Source of the DNA: Pseudomonas reactans | GTDB lineage: Bacteria; Pseudomonadota; Gammaproteobacteria; Pseudomonadales; Pseudomonadaceae | Direction: 5' to 3' | Length of the DNA: 64,000 nt | Assembly (NCBI RefSeq): GCF_013385825.1 | Contig: NZ_JACAPG010000021.1 | Coordinates: 286,891 to 350,890, forward strand | Part shown: piece by piece, positions 42,171 through 50,659 of the stretch | How positions within the stretch are numbered: position 1 is the first letter of the stretch | How the letters are laid out: every line of letters starts with the position of its first letter | The notes under the pieces: generated by a model | Database searches by the model: none | The model's input: the letters and a program-made list of their open reading frames with translations, nothing else | Told to the model about the DNA's origin: nothing | Program-made: the position numbers and the translations under genes

Positions 42171-42494
42171 ATGCGCATCACCTCCGAGCTTATCTGCCAG
42201 GCCGCCGACCAACTCCACGGTTTTGTTGGCCTCAATCGCAAGACCGGCCACTACATCGTACGTTTCAGCGAAGATTCCTTCGGCATGGACGTGGCCGATG
42301 ACGGCATTATTCCCACCGCCGAGTTCGTCTGGCTGCCCGCCCCGGAGCAGACCATGACCCTGTCCCGCGAGCGCATCCAGTTGCTGCTGGACCAGAACAT
42401 CGACGACCGTATCAACATCACCGAGCCGCTGCGGGTGTATATGCGCCGGGCGGAGATACCGCAGATCAGTGCGTTGCGCAGTCTGGTGAGCTAG
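42171..42494 (+). CDS. Hypothetical protein (107 aa)
   Basis: 107 aa from the ATG at 42171 (GAGGTTTACC before it); a longer frame from 42078 starts upstream but lacks a good site. No signal peptide, no membrane segment. Sequence features: RITSELICQAADQL, GHYIVRFSEDSFGMDVADDG, WLPAPEQTMTLSRERIQLLLDQNIDDRI. Mixed alpha/beta look, acidic in the middle, no recognised domain or catalytic motif. Its 3' end overlaps the convergent monooxygenase-like gene by 4 bp, and a possible hairpin lies over its ribosome site. Confidence 0.7.
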   Translation: MRITSELICQAADQLHGFVGLNRKTGHYIVRFSEDSFGMDVADDGIIPTAEFVWLPAPEQTMTLSRERIQLLLDQNIDDRINITEPLRVYMRRAEIPQISALRSLVS

Positions 42495-42814
42495 GTCGCT
42501 TCAAAACTGTAAGCCCGTTCGACTTTGCACACCCGAGTCTGGAAGGCCGAGTACCAGGTGGCGCGCCCTTGTTCGCGCACCACCCGGTGCTCGGCCTGCT
42601 GCTTCCAGGCCAGGATGGCCGCTTCACTCTCCCAGTACGACACGGTGATGCCCAGGCCTTCTTCCCGTGCGGACTCCACGCCGATGAACCCCGGTTGTTC
42701 ACGCGCCAGTTCCAGCATGCGACTGGCCGCCTGGCCGTAGCCTTGATCGCCTTCGGTGCGCAACGAGCTGAAGATCACCGCATAGTAGGGCGGCGAAGGT
42801 GTGCGGGCGATCAT
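42491..42814 (-). CDS. Antibiotic biosynthesis monooxygenase (ABM) domain protein
   Basis: 107 aa, ferredoxin-like ABM fold: YYAVIFSSLRTEGDQGYGQAASRMLELAREQPGFIGVESAREEGLGITVSYWESEAAILAWKQQAEHRVV has the E-x-PGF-G and S-Y-W landmarks. Small cofactor-free oxygenases or haem-degrading proteins of this type act in the cytoplasm. The ATG at 42814 overlaps the stop of the amidotransferase-like gene (ATGA), so the pair is translated together. Reaction unknown. Confidence 0.82.
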   Translation of the reverse strand: MIARTPSPPYYAVIFSSLRTEGDQGYGQAASRMLELAREQPGFIGVESAREEGLGITVSYWESEAAILAWKQQAEHRVVREQGRATWYSAFQTRVCKVERAYSFEAT

Positions 42815-43512
42815 GCGGACACCGCCTGACAAGCTTTGAGCAGGGCCATCGCCAAGGGCGGGGTAATACCTTGCAGCGCGACGCGTTCGGGTTGGAAGAG
42901 GGTGGCGACGAAGAACGGGTGGTCGAGCAGTTCCACCGCGCGCAGGTCGCCGGCCGAATCATGGCCGCTGGGGATCAGGTCGCCTTCGAGCAAGGCATCG
43001 AGAAACTCGGGGTTCACGCCATAACGGCAGCGATAGCCTTCTTGCACATCCAGGCTGCCATAGGCCTCGGCGATCCGGGTGTAGGGCGCCAGGCGCACGG
43101 TGTCGGTGGCCTCCACCAGGGCACAGCTTAGCGGTGCGATCACGGCGCGCTTGGCCTGCGGCGTGAGTTCGCCATGCTCGGCATCCTTCCAGCCCAGGAC
43201 ATTGCGCGCGTATTCCAGCACGGCATGCTGAAAACCGCCGCACGTGCCGAGGAACGGTCGGCGTTGCTCGCGGGCAAACCGGATCGCCCGCATTGCGCCG
43301 TCAGTGTCGCGGTAAGGGCTGGCGGGGACGCACCAAAAACCGTCGAAGTCATGCAGTGACTCAGGCAGGGTATCGGTGTCGAGCCACTGCACGTGAACGC
43401 TCAGTCCCAAGGTCTGGGCCGCCTGTTGTAGCGCCACGGGGATGGCCTGGTGGGCGATGACATCGGGGTTGTAATCGCCGATCAGGGCGAGGTGTAAAGG
43501 CGTGGTTTTCAT
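42811..43512 (-). CDS. CTP-synthase-like class I glutamine amidotransferase domain, catalytic His replaced
   Basis: 233 aa (an alternative ATG at 43521 adds three residues). A stand-alone domain like the C-terminal glutaminase half of PyrG: LALIGDYNPD, the nucleophile region FLGTCGGFQHAVLEYARNV (Cys at residue 91) and GYRCRYGVNPEF. Near the end, the triad His-Pro-Glu of PyrG (FHPE) reads FQPE here, so the catalytic histidine is Gln207. Loss of His should abolish ordinary glutamine hydrolysis. Paired by ATGA overlap with an ABM-fold protein. It may have a different reaction or be a binding protein. Confidence 0.82.
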   Translation of the reverse strand: MKTTPLHLALIGDYNPDVIAHQAIPVALQQAAQTLGLSVHVQWLDTDTLPESLHDFDGFWCVPASPYRDTDGAMRAIRFAREQRRPFLGTCGGFQHAVLEYARNVLGWKDAEHGELTPQAKRAVIAPLSCALVEATDTVRLAPYTRIAEAYGSLDVQEGYRCRYGVNPEFLDALLEGDLIPSGHDSAGDLRAVELLDHPFFVATLFQPERVALQGITPPLAMALLKACQAVSA

Positions 43513-43592
43513 CGTGTACATCCCGTGGCTTGTGGTGTCCTGGGGCGCACTATAGATTGGCGTCTATGCAATCAATATGGGCGTTTAGACAC

Positions 43593-44471
43593 ATGCTCAA
43601 TGCAACAACGCACTATTCAATCGACTACCCGGATCTGTCGCTGATCCTTGCCCTGGTCCGCGGCGGTACGCTCGGGCGGGCGGCAGCGTTGTTGCGGGTG
43701 GATGTGTCCACGGTGTTTCGCGCAGTGCGGCGCCTGGAGGCCGCGCTGGGCCAGACACTGTTCGAAAAAAGCCGCGCCGGCTACCTGCCCACCAGCCTGG
43801 CGAGCAACTTGGCGCAGCAGGCGGAACGCGCCGAGCAAGCGCTGGAGGCCGCACGCATTGGTGTGGAGCAAGGTGGTGAGGTGATCAGCGGCACGGTGCG
43901 CCTGACCTGTACCGATTCTGTGCTGCAAGGCTTGCTGTTGCCGGCCCTGGCGCAGTTCATGCCGCAGTACCCCGCGCTGACCCTGGAACTGAGCACGTCG
44001 AACGATTTTGCCAACCTCAGCCGTCGCGACGCCGATATCGCCCTGCGCCTGACCCGCACGCCGCCGGAGCATCTGGTGGGCCGGCGTCTGGGCAATGTGG
44101 CGTATCAGGTGTGTGCCAGCCCGGGGTTCGCCCAACAGCACGAAGGCCGCGAGCTGGCTGACCTGCCTTGGATCGCCCCGGATGATTTCCTGGCGGACCA
44201 TCCCACGGTCGTCTGGCGCCGCGAGCACTTGCCCGGCGTGCGTCCCAGCTATCGCTGCAACAGCATGTTGTCGGTCACCGAGTTGGTGCGAGCGGGGCTG
44301 GGGGTAGCGGCGCTGCCGGACTTTCTAGTGGGGCACGGCCTACAACCGCTGGGCTGCGCACTGGCAGGGCACGACACGGCATTGTGGTTGCTCACGCGTC
44401 CGGACTGCCGGGCGCTGCGCTCGGTGGTGACGTTGTTTGATGAGCTGGGGCGACACCTGCGGTTGCCTTAG
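43593..44471 (+). CDS. LysR-family transcriptional regulator
   Basis: 292 aa; start uncertain (43566 and 43530 also in frame), chosen at 43593 so the HTH lies near the N-terminus. HTH: YPDLSLILALVRGGTLGRAAALLRVDVSTVFRAVRRLE at residues 11-48. The effector domain has VRLTCTDSVLQGLLLPALAQFM and DADIALRLTRTPPEHLVGRRLG. It is divergent from the amidotransferase-like gene (80 bp), a possible target. The 3' end overlaps the DUF1003 gene by 4 bp. Confidence 0.85.
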   Translation: MLNATTHYSIDYPDLSLILALVRGGTLGRAAALLRVDVSTVFRAVRRLEAALGQTLFEKSRAGYLPTSLASNLAQQAERAEQALEAARIGVEQGGEVISGTVRLTCTDSVLQGLLLPALAQFMPQYPALTLELSTSNDFANLSRRDADIALRLTRTPPEHLVGRRLGNVAYQVCASPGFAQQHEGRELADLPWIAPDDFLADHPTVVWRREHLPGVRPSYRCNSMLSVTELVRAGLGVAALPDFLVGHGLQPLGCALAGHDTALWLLTRPDCRALRSVVTLFDELGRHLRLP

Positions 44472-44986
44472 GTTTTTCGCACAAAATGCTCGTGCATTTC
44501 GCTGGTCAGGCTTTCGATATGTTCGGTCAGTTGCTTGGTCATTTCCGTTAGTCGGGTGTTCTGCTCCAGCAGCTCCAGCAACTGTTTGGTGGTCTGCGCG
44601 GCCTGGGCCTGGCGCTCTGTATTGGCAATGGCCAGGGCTTCGCGGTGCTGGGCGTCGGCGTCCGATTGCGCCTTGTCGCGCGCGGCCTGACGCGTCTGGG
44701 CCAGCAGGATCAGCGGCGCGGCATAGGCCGATTGCAGGCTGAAAGCCAGGTTGAGCAAGATGAACGGGTACACATCGAAGTGCGTGATCCCGGTCATGTT
44801 CAGCACCACCCACAACACCACGATGGCGGTTTGCGCGCCGAGGAAGGTGGGCGTGCCGAAGAAACGGGCGAACGCTTCGGCCTTTAGGGCAAACGTGTCA
44901 TTACCGAATGTAGGCGCCAAGTGGGCGTGGGGACGATGAAAGCGCAGGTGGTCGACGGCGGCGGTTTCGGTCTTTTCTGGGGTCAT
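44468..44986 (-). CDS. DUF1003 membrane protein
   Basis: 172 aa from the ATG at 44986. Two membrane segments, FLGAQTAIVVLWVVLNMTG and FILLNLAFSLQSAYAAPLILLAQ, lie in the middle and are the core of the DUF1003 family. The C-terminal 80 residues are charged and helical (TRQAARDKAQSDADAQHREALA and NTERQAQAAQTTKQLLELLEQ), probably coiled coil. Function of the family is unknown; the usual neighbours give no clue here. Confidence 0.85.
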   Translation of the reverse strand: MTPEKTETAAVDHLRFHRPHAHLAPTFGNDTFALKAEAFARFFGTPTFLGAQTAIVVLWVVLNMTGITHFDVYPFILLNLAFSLQSAYAAPLILLAQTRQAARDKAQSDADAQHREALAIANTERQAQAAQTTKQLLELLEQNTRLTEMTKQLTEHIESLTSEMHEHFVRKT

Positions 44987-45062
44987 GGCGGGCTCGGATT
45001 GTTTGCTTGAAGACAAGCAAGCACTATAGACCGAGCCCCCAGCGCTCCGTATGAAGATCGGG

Positions 45063-46382
45063 TCAGTTGCCACCGCGCTCATTGGCGAATGCACTCACCG
45101 CTTGCACGGCCTCGCTGGTGCCTTCGCGGATCTGCACGATGACGGTACCGGCTTGGTTAGCCAGCTCCACACCCAGGGCAGCGCGGTCGCGGGTGCCGTC
45201 CATGCTGTGGATGGCCTGGCGGGTTTCGTCCTGGATCATCGCGATCATGCTGGAAATTTCCGCCGTGGAGCCGCTGGTGCGCGCTGCCAGTTGCCGCACT
45301 TCATCGGCTACCACGGCAAACCCACGACCTTGCTCGCCGGCACGCGCCGCCTCGATGGCGGCGTTGAGCGCCAGCAGGTTGGTCTGGTCGGCGATGCCGC
45401 GAATGGTGTTGACGATGGCAGTGATCTGTTGCGAGCGCTCGCCCAGCTTGGCGATCAGCTGCGAGGACCCGTCGATATCCGCAGCAATATCGCGCATGCC
45501 GCTGGCCGTTTGCTGAATCACTTCGGCGCCTTTTTCGGCGATGTCCCGGGTGTTCAGGGAGATGTGATACGCCTGGGCCGCACTGGCGGCGTCGGCGGTA
45601 TGTTGCTGCACCATGGCGGTCACGTCCGAGGCGAACTTCACCACTTTGCACAGGCGCCCGCTGGCGTCGTACACCGGGTTGTAGTTCGCTTCGAGCCACA
45701 CGGCCTGGCCGATCTTATCCACCCGTTCGAACTGGCCGCTGAACATTTCGCCCTGGTTCAAGCGCTTCCAGAAGTCGCTGTAGGTCGAACTGTTGGCCAG
45801 CTCTGGGGTGCAGAACATGCGGTGATGCTGGCCCTGGATCTGCGCCAGGGTGTAACCCATGCGCTGCAGGAAGTTGGCGTTGGCCGTGATGATGGTACCG
45901 TCGAGGTTGAACTCAATGACCGCCATGGCACGGCCGATGGCTTCCAGCTTGGCATTGGCTTCGCTTTCGGCCTGTAGGCGCGGCGTGACGTCCATGGCGT
46001 ACTTCACCACTTTGATGACGTGGCCCGCATCATCGCGTACTGGGTTGTAGCTGGCCTCCAGCCATACCGACTGGCCATCGCCCGCCACCCGTTCAAAGGT
46101 GCCGGATTGGAACTGGCCATTGCGCAGGTTCGACCACAACTGGCTGTACTCGGCGCTGCGGGCGAACGCCGGGGTGCAGAACATGCGGTGGGACTGGCCC
46201 TCGATCTGTTCGGCGCGGTAGCCCATGGTCTGGAGGAAATTGGCATTGGCCCGCAGCACCGTGCCGGACAGGTCGAATTCGATCACCGCCATGGAGCGCT
46301 CGATGGCCTCCAGCAGGCTGGCCTGTTGGGCGACGGTGTGTTGCAGGGCATTGATGGTTTTTTTATGGGCTTTAAATAGCAT
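45063..46382 (-). CDS. Soluble PAS-PAS methyl-accepting chemotaxis transducer (BdlA-like)
   Basis: 439 aa from the ATG at 46382. Two PAS domains each contain the MAVIEFDL or MAVIEFNL strand, a GYRAEQIEG or GYTLAQIQG segment with HRMFC, and VVKYAMDVT or VVKFASDVT. They are followed by the MA domain with ADQTNLLALNAAIEAARAGEQGRGF. Same length and layout as the transducer at 9839, and no membrane helix. PAS-MCP proteins like BdlA link redox or ligand signals to dispersal, and the diguanylate cyclase gene upstream on the same strand (46645-47703) fits a c-di-GMP connection. Confidence 0.88.
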   Translation of the reverse strand: MLFKAHKKTINALQHTVAQQASLLEAIERSMAVIEFDLSGTVLRANANFLQTMGYRAEQIEGQSHRMFCTPAFARSAEYSQLWSNLRNGQFQSGTFERVAGDGQSVWLEASYNPVRDDAGHVIKVVKYAMDVTPRLQAESEANAKLEAIGRAMAVIEFNLDGTIITANANFLQRMGYTLAQIQGQHHRMFCTPELANSSTYSDFWKRLNQGEMFSGQFERVDKIGQAVWLEANYNPVYDASGRLCKVVKFASDVTAMVQQHTADAASAAQAYHISLNTRDIAEKGAEVIQQTASGMRDIAADIDGSSQLIAKLGERSQQITAIVNTIRGIADQTNLLALNAAIEAARAGEQGRGFAVVADEVRQLAARTSGSTAEISSMIAMIQDETRQAIHSMDGTRDRAALGVELANQAGTVIVQIREGTSEAVQAVSAFANERGGN

Positions 46383-46644
46383 GTTCGGGGGCTCGGGCAA
46401 GCAAGCTTCTGGGTTTCCTTGGGTATGCGCCTGCCCCCGTAAGGCATTCGCTATACGGTTGACTTGCTCATTGTCAGCTTCCTTGTGCCGACAGCGGGGG
46501 TGGAACAACGGGTTCAGAGTGATCAGCCTGGCAAGAAGTTCGCCTCAGGGGCAGGACCTTTTTTGGGTAGCCGACAAGTGGTGGCATTATGCTTTCTCCT
46601 GGCGTGCAGGCACGAGGATTCAGACGAGGAGTCGTAGGACAACC

Positions 46645-47703
46645 TCAGGCGGAATGAGCGATCACTGCTTCGCTGATGTTGACCCGGTTACGCCCGGTGT
46701 CCTTGGCGGCATACAGCGCGCGATCCGCCGCATTCAGCCACATGGCGGCGTCGGTAAAGAAGGGCTGGAAATCAGCCAGGCCGATGCTCAGGCTCACGCG
46801 CAATTCTGGGATTTGCGGGTTGCGGTAATTGCTGAAGGTCTCGCGCATGCGTTCCATCACCTGTGCCGCCTCTTCCAGCGGAACTTGCGGAAGAATCACA
46901 CAGAATTCATCGCCACCGTAACGCCCGGCCAGGTCGTTTTCACGCAAGTTGCGTCGCAACTCCAGGCTCAGTTGACGCAGGACCGCGTCGCCAACGATGT
47001 GGCCGTGGGTGTCATTGATCTGCTTGAAGTGATCGATATCGATCAACGCGATGGTGGCATGGCTTTGCTGCTGTTGGCACTTATGAAATTTAAGATGCAG
47101 CAAGTCTTTCCATGAGCCGTGGTTCAGCAGTCCGGTGAGGCTGTCGGTTCGGCTGAGTGCGCTGAGTGCGCGTTTGTGTTCCGACAACTTAATCGCCAAC
47201 TGATAGCAAACCGTGCCGATGGCCATGGGGTAGAGCGTCAGCATCGGCAGGCAGGTGTATACCTGGGTGAGGCTGACGTTGGGGTTGAATCTGATACCGA
47301 AAAGCGCACAGGCGACCCCGATACCGGCCGCTTGCGCCAGCAGGCCACGCAGGAACAGCCGCTTGCCGCCCGCCGCCACGTTGTTCATGGTCATCATGGA
47401 AAGGATGGTAACGGTTGTCAGTGGTGTGAACTGCGTGGCGGCGGCCCAGAACCCGCCGAACAATGAGTCGTACAGCAGGTTGCGTTGCTCGGCCTGGTAG
47501 GGGAATTGCGAGCGCGCTGAGAGTTGGTAGGCCACATGTGCCCAGGCGAAACCGTTGAACAACAGGAATGCCCAGACCCACCCCGGCATTGCGAGCGGAT
47601 AAAGAGCGCCTGTGACACTGATGCAGCCGATGCCCAAGCCGATAATCCTTGGCTTGTAGATACGTCTGGCAAATGAAAGCCCTTTGCCTCGTCTGTTTTC
47701 CAT
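46645..47703 (-). CDS. Diguanylate cyclase with MASE2 membrane sensor
   Basis: 352 aa from the ATG at 47703, which has AGGA 7 bases upstream; a TTG at 47739 is the alternative. N-terminal MASE2 membrane domain (GLGIGCISVTGALYPLA, WVWAFLLFNGFAWAHVAYQL), then GGDEF with active-site YGGDEF at residues 262-267 and substrate motifs HFKQINDTHGHIVGDAVL. An inhibitory I-site RxxD (REND) sits five residues before GGDEF. Makes c-di-GMP. Adjacent to a BdlA-like transducer gene on the same strand. Confidence 0.92.
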   Translation of the reverse strand: MENRRGKGLSFARRIYKPRIIGLGIGCISVTGALYPLAMPGWVWAFLLFNGFAWAHVAYQLSARSQFPYQAEQRNLLYDSLFGGFWAAATQFTPLTTVTILSMMTMNNVAAGGKRLFLRGLLAQAAGIGVACALFGIRFNPNVSLTQVYTCLPMLTLYPMAIGTVCYQLAIKLSEHKRALSALSRTDSLTGLLNHGSWKDLLHLKFHKCQQQQSHATIALIDIDHFKQINDTHGHIVGDAVLRQLSLELRRNLRENDLAGRYGGDEFCVILPQVPLEEAAQVMERMRETFSNYRNPQIPELRVSLSIGLADFQPFFTDAAMWLNAADRALYAAKDTGRNRVNISEAVIAHSA

Positions 47704-47893
47704 AAATTCCTGGAGCCGTTTTTTTTGCAGGTGCGGCAAGGTGCGTCAGCGGGTTGAACCGTTGATCGGATAAGAATTGTGAATATTGTCAGTTATTCGC
47801 GTGGGAATAATCAGTGTCCTTCCAAGCCATTTGCTCAGGACAGCGTGCGAATACGTCAAAAACGACCTGGAATGTCGTTCACACAACAGGTTT

Positions 47894-48520
47894 TTACAGC
47901 TGCCGGGGCGACGTGACTTCGTAGCCGGCCAGGAACAGGTCGATAGCCGACTCGATAACACTGGCCTGACTGGCGGCGTCCAGGACTGGTTGGCCCAGGG
48001 TAATCTGCGGCCAGAATGCAAACGCCTTGAGCAGGCTCTGGATCTGGTGGGCGGCAAATGCCGGGTCGCTGCAATTGAGCCGGCCATCGTCCTGGGCGGC
48101 GCGTACCCATTGGGTAAAACCTTCTTCGCGCTTGCTCAGGCGGGTAACCATGTCTTGCGCGCGCTCCGGCGAATGGATGGTGGCGGCGATGGCGACCCGG
48201 GCCAGGTCGAGGAAATTGGCATCCGCCATCATCTTCATCTTCGCTTCCAGCAAGCCGCGCAATTGTTCGCGCAGCGGGCGGTCGCTGGCGTAGTTGACGT
48301 CGAGCTGCGCAACGCTGCTGGCCCAGAGTTGATGGAGAATTTCGGCGAACAACTCTTCTTTGCTGGGGAAGTGGTTGTACACCGTGCGCTTGGAAACGCC
48401 GGCGGTGGCGGCGATCTTATCCATGCTGGTCACCTCGAAACCGTTTTCGCGAAATTCAGCGATGGCCGCGGCCACGATGGCTTCGCGTTTACGGTCGGTG
48501 AGGCGTTGTGGGGCAGTCAT
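47894..48520 (-). CDS. TetR-family transcriptional repressor
   Basis: 208 aa from the ATG at 48520. HTH: AIAEFRENGFEVTSMDKIAATAGVSKRTVYNHFPSKEELF at about residues 19-58. The C-terminal ligand domain is AefR/YcdC-like in size. It is divergent from the metallo-hydrolase gene at 48644, and a perfect 16-base palindrome lies between them, so it probably represses that gene and itself. Inducer unknown. Confidence 0.9.
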   Translation of the reverse strand: MTAPQRLTDRKREAIVAAAIAEFRENGFEVTSMDKIAATAGVSKRTVYNHFPSKEELFAEILHQLWASSVAQLDVNYASDRPLREQLRGLLEAKMKMMADANFLDLARVAIAATIHSPERAQDMVTRLSKREEGFTQWVRAAQDDGRLNCSDPAFAAHQIQSLLKAFAFWPQITLGQPVLDAASQASVIESAIDLFLAGYEVTSPRQL

Positions 48521-48595
48521 GGAGGGGGCTCGGCTCGTCAAGGAAAGTTACACTCTGTAGTTTACTTGCTGTGTATTTTGTTGCAATCTTGAAAC

Positions 48596-48611
48596 TACAC
48601 TGTGCAGTGTA
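48596..48611. promoter_or_regulatory. Probable TetR operator palindrome
   Basis: TACACTG-TG-CAGTGTA is a perfect palindrome with a 2-base centre. A weaker related site (ttacactctgtagtttac) lies about 50 bp nearer the TetR gene. Position in the divergent promoter gap supports operator function. Confidence 0.65.
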
Positions 48612-48643
48612 ATTTAAGAGCGGTCTGTAGGAGTCACCTGTAA

Positions 48644-49693
48644 ATGGCCACGATTTCGTCCCGCGTTGATTCTTCGCCGGCAGCGCCCAAGCAAGACCAG
48701 GAGCACTTCAGCAATGAGGCGCCCGTGCAGCAGGGTGGCTTCGGCAAAACCTTGCGTATTTTCTGGAACATGCTGTTCAACAAGCCGCGCAGCACGCGGC
48801 CGGTGGGGCAGATTCCGGTACAGCCGCTGACCCGTGAGCAGTTGCTGGCGGCGCCGGATCACAGCGTGTTTCGCCTCGGGCATTCCACCGTCTTACTGAA
48901 AATGCGCGGTAAATTCTGGGTGACCGATCCGGTGTTCGCCGAGCGTGCGTCGCCGTTCAGTTGGGCCGGCCCCAAGCGTTTCCATCAGCCGCCGATCAGT
49001 CTTGAAGAGCTGCCGCCGCTAGAGGCAGTGATTCTTTCCCACAACCACTACGACCATCTTGACCGCAATGCTGTCGTCCAATTGGCTGAGAAGACCCGCT
49101 ACTTTCTCGCGCCGCTGGGCGTCGGGGATATCCTGGTGAAATGGGGCGTGGAGGCCAGCAAAGTGCGGCAGCTGAATTGGTGGCAGGGCACCGAGGTGGA
49201 TGGCATTCGATTTGTCGCCACGCCTGCGCAGCATTTTTCCGGGCGGGGCCTGTTCGATGCCAACCAGACCTTGTGGTGTTCCTGGGTGATGATTGATGGC
49301 GCACGGCGGATTTTTTTCAGTGGTGATACCGGCTACTTCGATGGCTTTAAACGCATCGGCGAACAGTACGGCCCGTTTGATCTGACGCTTATGGAAACAG
49401 GTGCTTACAACGTCGATTGGCCCCACGTGCACATGCAACCTGAGCAAACCCTTCAAGCGCATATCGACCTCAAAGGCCGTTGGTTGCTGCCGATTCATAA
49501 CGGCACCTTCGACCTGGCGTTCCATGCCTGGCACGAACCGTTCGACCGCATCATGGCCCTGGCCTGGGAGCGCAACGTGTTTATCACCACACCGCAGATG
49601 GGACAGGCGTTCAGCTTGAACCAGCCCGAGCGAGGGTATGCGTGGTGGCTGGACGTTGAAACCCAAGTTGCACAGGAACACCTCGCCGGCTGA
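48644..49693 (+). CDS. MBL-fold metallo-hydrolase (UlaG/NAPE-PLD-like)
   Basis: 349 aa. Metal-binding motif HNHYDHLD, the second metal pieces in FFSGDTGYFDGF and a later HNGTFDLAFH, and N-terminal LGHSTVLLKMRGKFWVTDPVF. This is the arrangement of NAPE-PLD-like lipid or phosphodiester hydrolases. ATG at 48644 preceded by TAGGAG (part of a REP-like CTGTAGGAG). Regulated by the divergent TetR gene, to judge by the palindrome in the gap. Substrate unknown. Confidence 0.9.
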   Translation: MATISSRVDSSPAAPKQDQEHFSNEAPVQQGGFGKTLRIFWNMLFNKPRSTRPVGQIPVQPLTREQLLAAPDHSVFRLGHSTVLLKMRGKFWVTDPVFAERASPFSWAGPKRFHQPPISLEELPPLEAVILSHNHYDHLDRNAVVQLAEKTRYFLAPLGVGDILVKWGVEASKVRQLNWWQGTEVDGIRFVATPAQHFSGRGLFDANQTLWCSWVMIDGARRIFFSGDTGYFDGFKRIGEQYGPFDLTLMETGAYNVDWPHVHMQPEQTLQAHIDLKGRWLLPIHNGTFDLAFHAWHEPFDRIMALAWERNVFITTPQMGQAFSLNQPERGYAWWLDVETQVAQEHLAG

Positions 49694-49800
49694 CAAACGA
49701 AGCGTCGGAAAAAGGAGTTTTCAAGCTGTTTCAGGCCTGCGACAGGTGCCAGCCAAGGATGCGATGATCCCCGGAACGTCTTTTGTCGGGGCCAGGTTCT

Positions 49801-50562
49801 ATGGAGAAGATAGGTGGGAAATGTTGGCAAGCGGGTGTGGCTTTTCCGGCGCGGCAGTCTGCGTCTGAGCTGGCAGAATCGTCGTGTCTGGTCACTGCAC
49901 CTACTGGGCTTGCCAGCCCGCGAAGTATCGCTTTTGGTGTCGATCCCCATGTCTATGGGAAGCTGGGGGCAAGCATCCCGATCCCGGGGTATGACGCTCC
50001 GAGTCTTCCCCTGAAACCCCTGCGCGACCCATCGCTTTCATTGATTGCCTTGAGTGGTATCGATCCCTCAGGGCCGGTGATGGTGGAAGTCCCCTTGGTG
50101 GAAAACAACACGACCTTCACGGCTGCTCAGGCGCTAGGCGGCAGGCGCGTGGGGTTTGCCGAGCGGTTTGTGGATGATGATGAGCATGAGCAGGTCGAGC
50201 ACACACCCTCCTTCCTGAGAGCGCTGGACATCCTTCGCCGATCCGGCGCCGAACTGGTACCGGTGCATGCACTCCGGTCCAGCCACACTCTGCCTGGTCG
50301 CAATGAAATCGATGACCTTGTGCATGAATACCGACTGGATGCCCTGGTATCCGACAGCCGCAGCACTGCATTCCACGCAGCTTGCTTGAATGGCTACCCA
50401 AGGCTTGGCGAGCCGCTCGGGGAGGATGCGACGCTGTGGTTCTACAGTTCAGAATGGGCGAAGAATTGGCTGGCACCCCTGGTCCAGCGGTATCGAAGCG
50501 TTCGTCGAATAATGGAGGTGCAGGAGGGGCCACCTGCTACGTTGAACTATCCCACACCCTGA
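49801..50562 (+). CDS. Amidase C-terminal-half-like protein without catalytic residues
   Basis: 253 aa. The last 150 residues follow the C-terminal part of the neighbouring amidase: GGRRVGFAERF with LDILRRSGAELVPV matches KGKRIGYPATF with LEVLREQGAVLVPV, and LDALVSDSRSTAFHAACLNGYPRLGEPLG matches LDAMVSDFDTNSYFGVAAAGYPGIAVPSG. The N-terminal part has no Lys or GGSSSGSA region, so the amidase triad is missing. The start (ATG 49801) is uncertain. Either a decayed partial duplicate or a separate protein that kept the non-catalytic fold. The reading frame is open throughout, which argues against a simple pseudogene. Confidence 0.6.
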   Translation: MEKIGGKCWQAGVAFPARQSASELAESSCLVTAPTGLASPRSIAFGVDPHVYGKLGASIPIPGYDAPSLPLKPLRDPSLSLIALSGIDPSGPVMVEVPLVENNTTFTAAQALGGRRVGFAERFVDDDEHEQVEHTPSFLRALDILRRSGAELVPVHALRSSHTLPGRNEIDDLVHEYRLDALVSDSRSTAFHAACLNGYPRLGEPLGEDATLWFYSSEWAKNWLAPLVQRYRSVRRIMEVQEGPPATLNYPTP

Positions 50563-50659
50563 CGGGCCCGCGTCGCGCAGCCTGGAGGGAGAGGAGTTTT
50601 TAGACTGACCTACGGATCAACGTTGGTCCTTCTTCATTTCTTACTCCTCAAGAGGTCTT

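Noticed and set aside
45051..45977. 308-codon plus-strand frame opposite the BdlA-like gene
   Set aside because: Antisense of the MA and second PAS domains; Val/Gly/Asp/Ala shadow composition.
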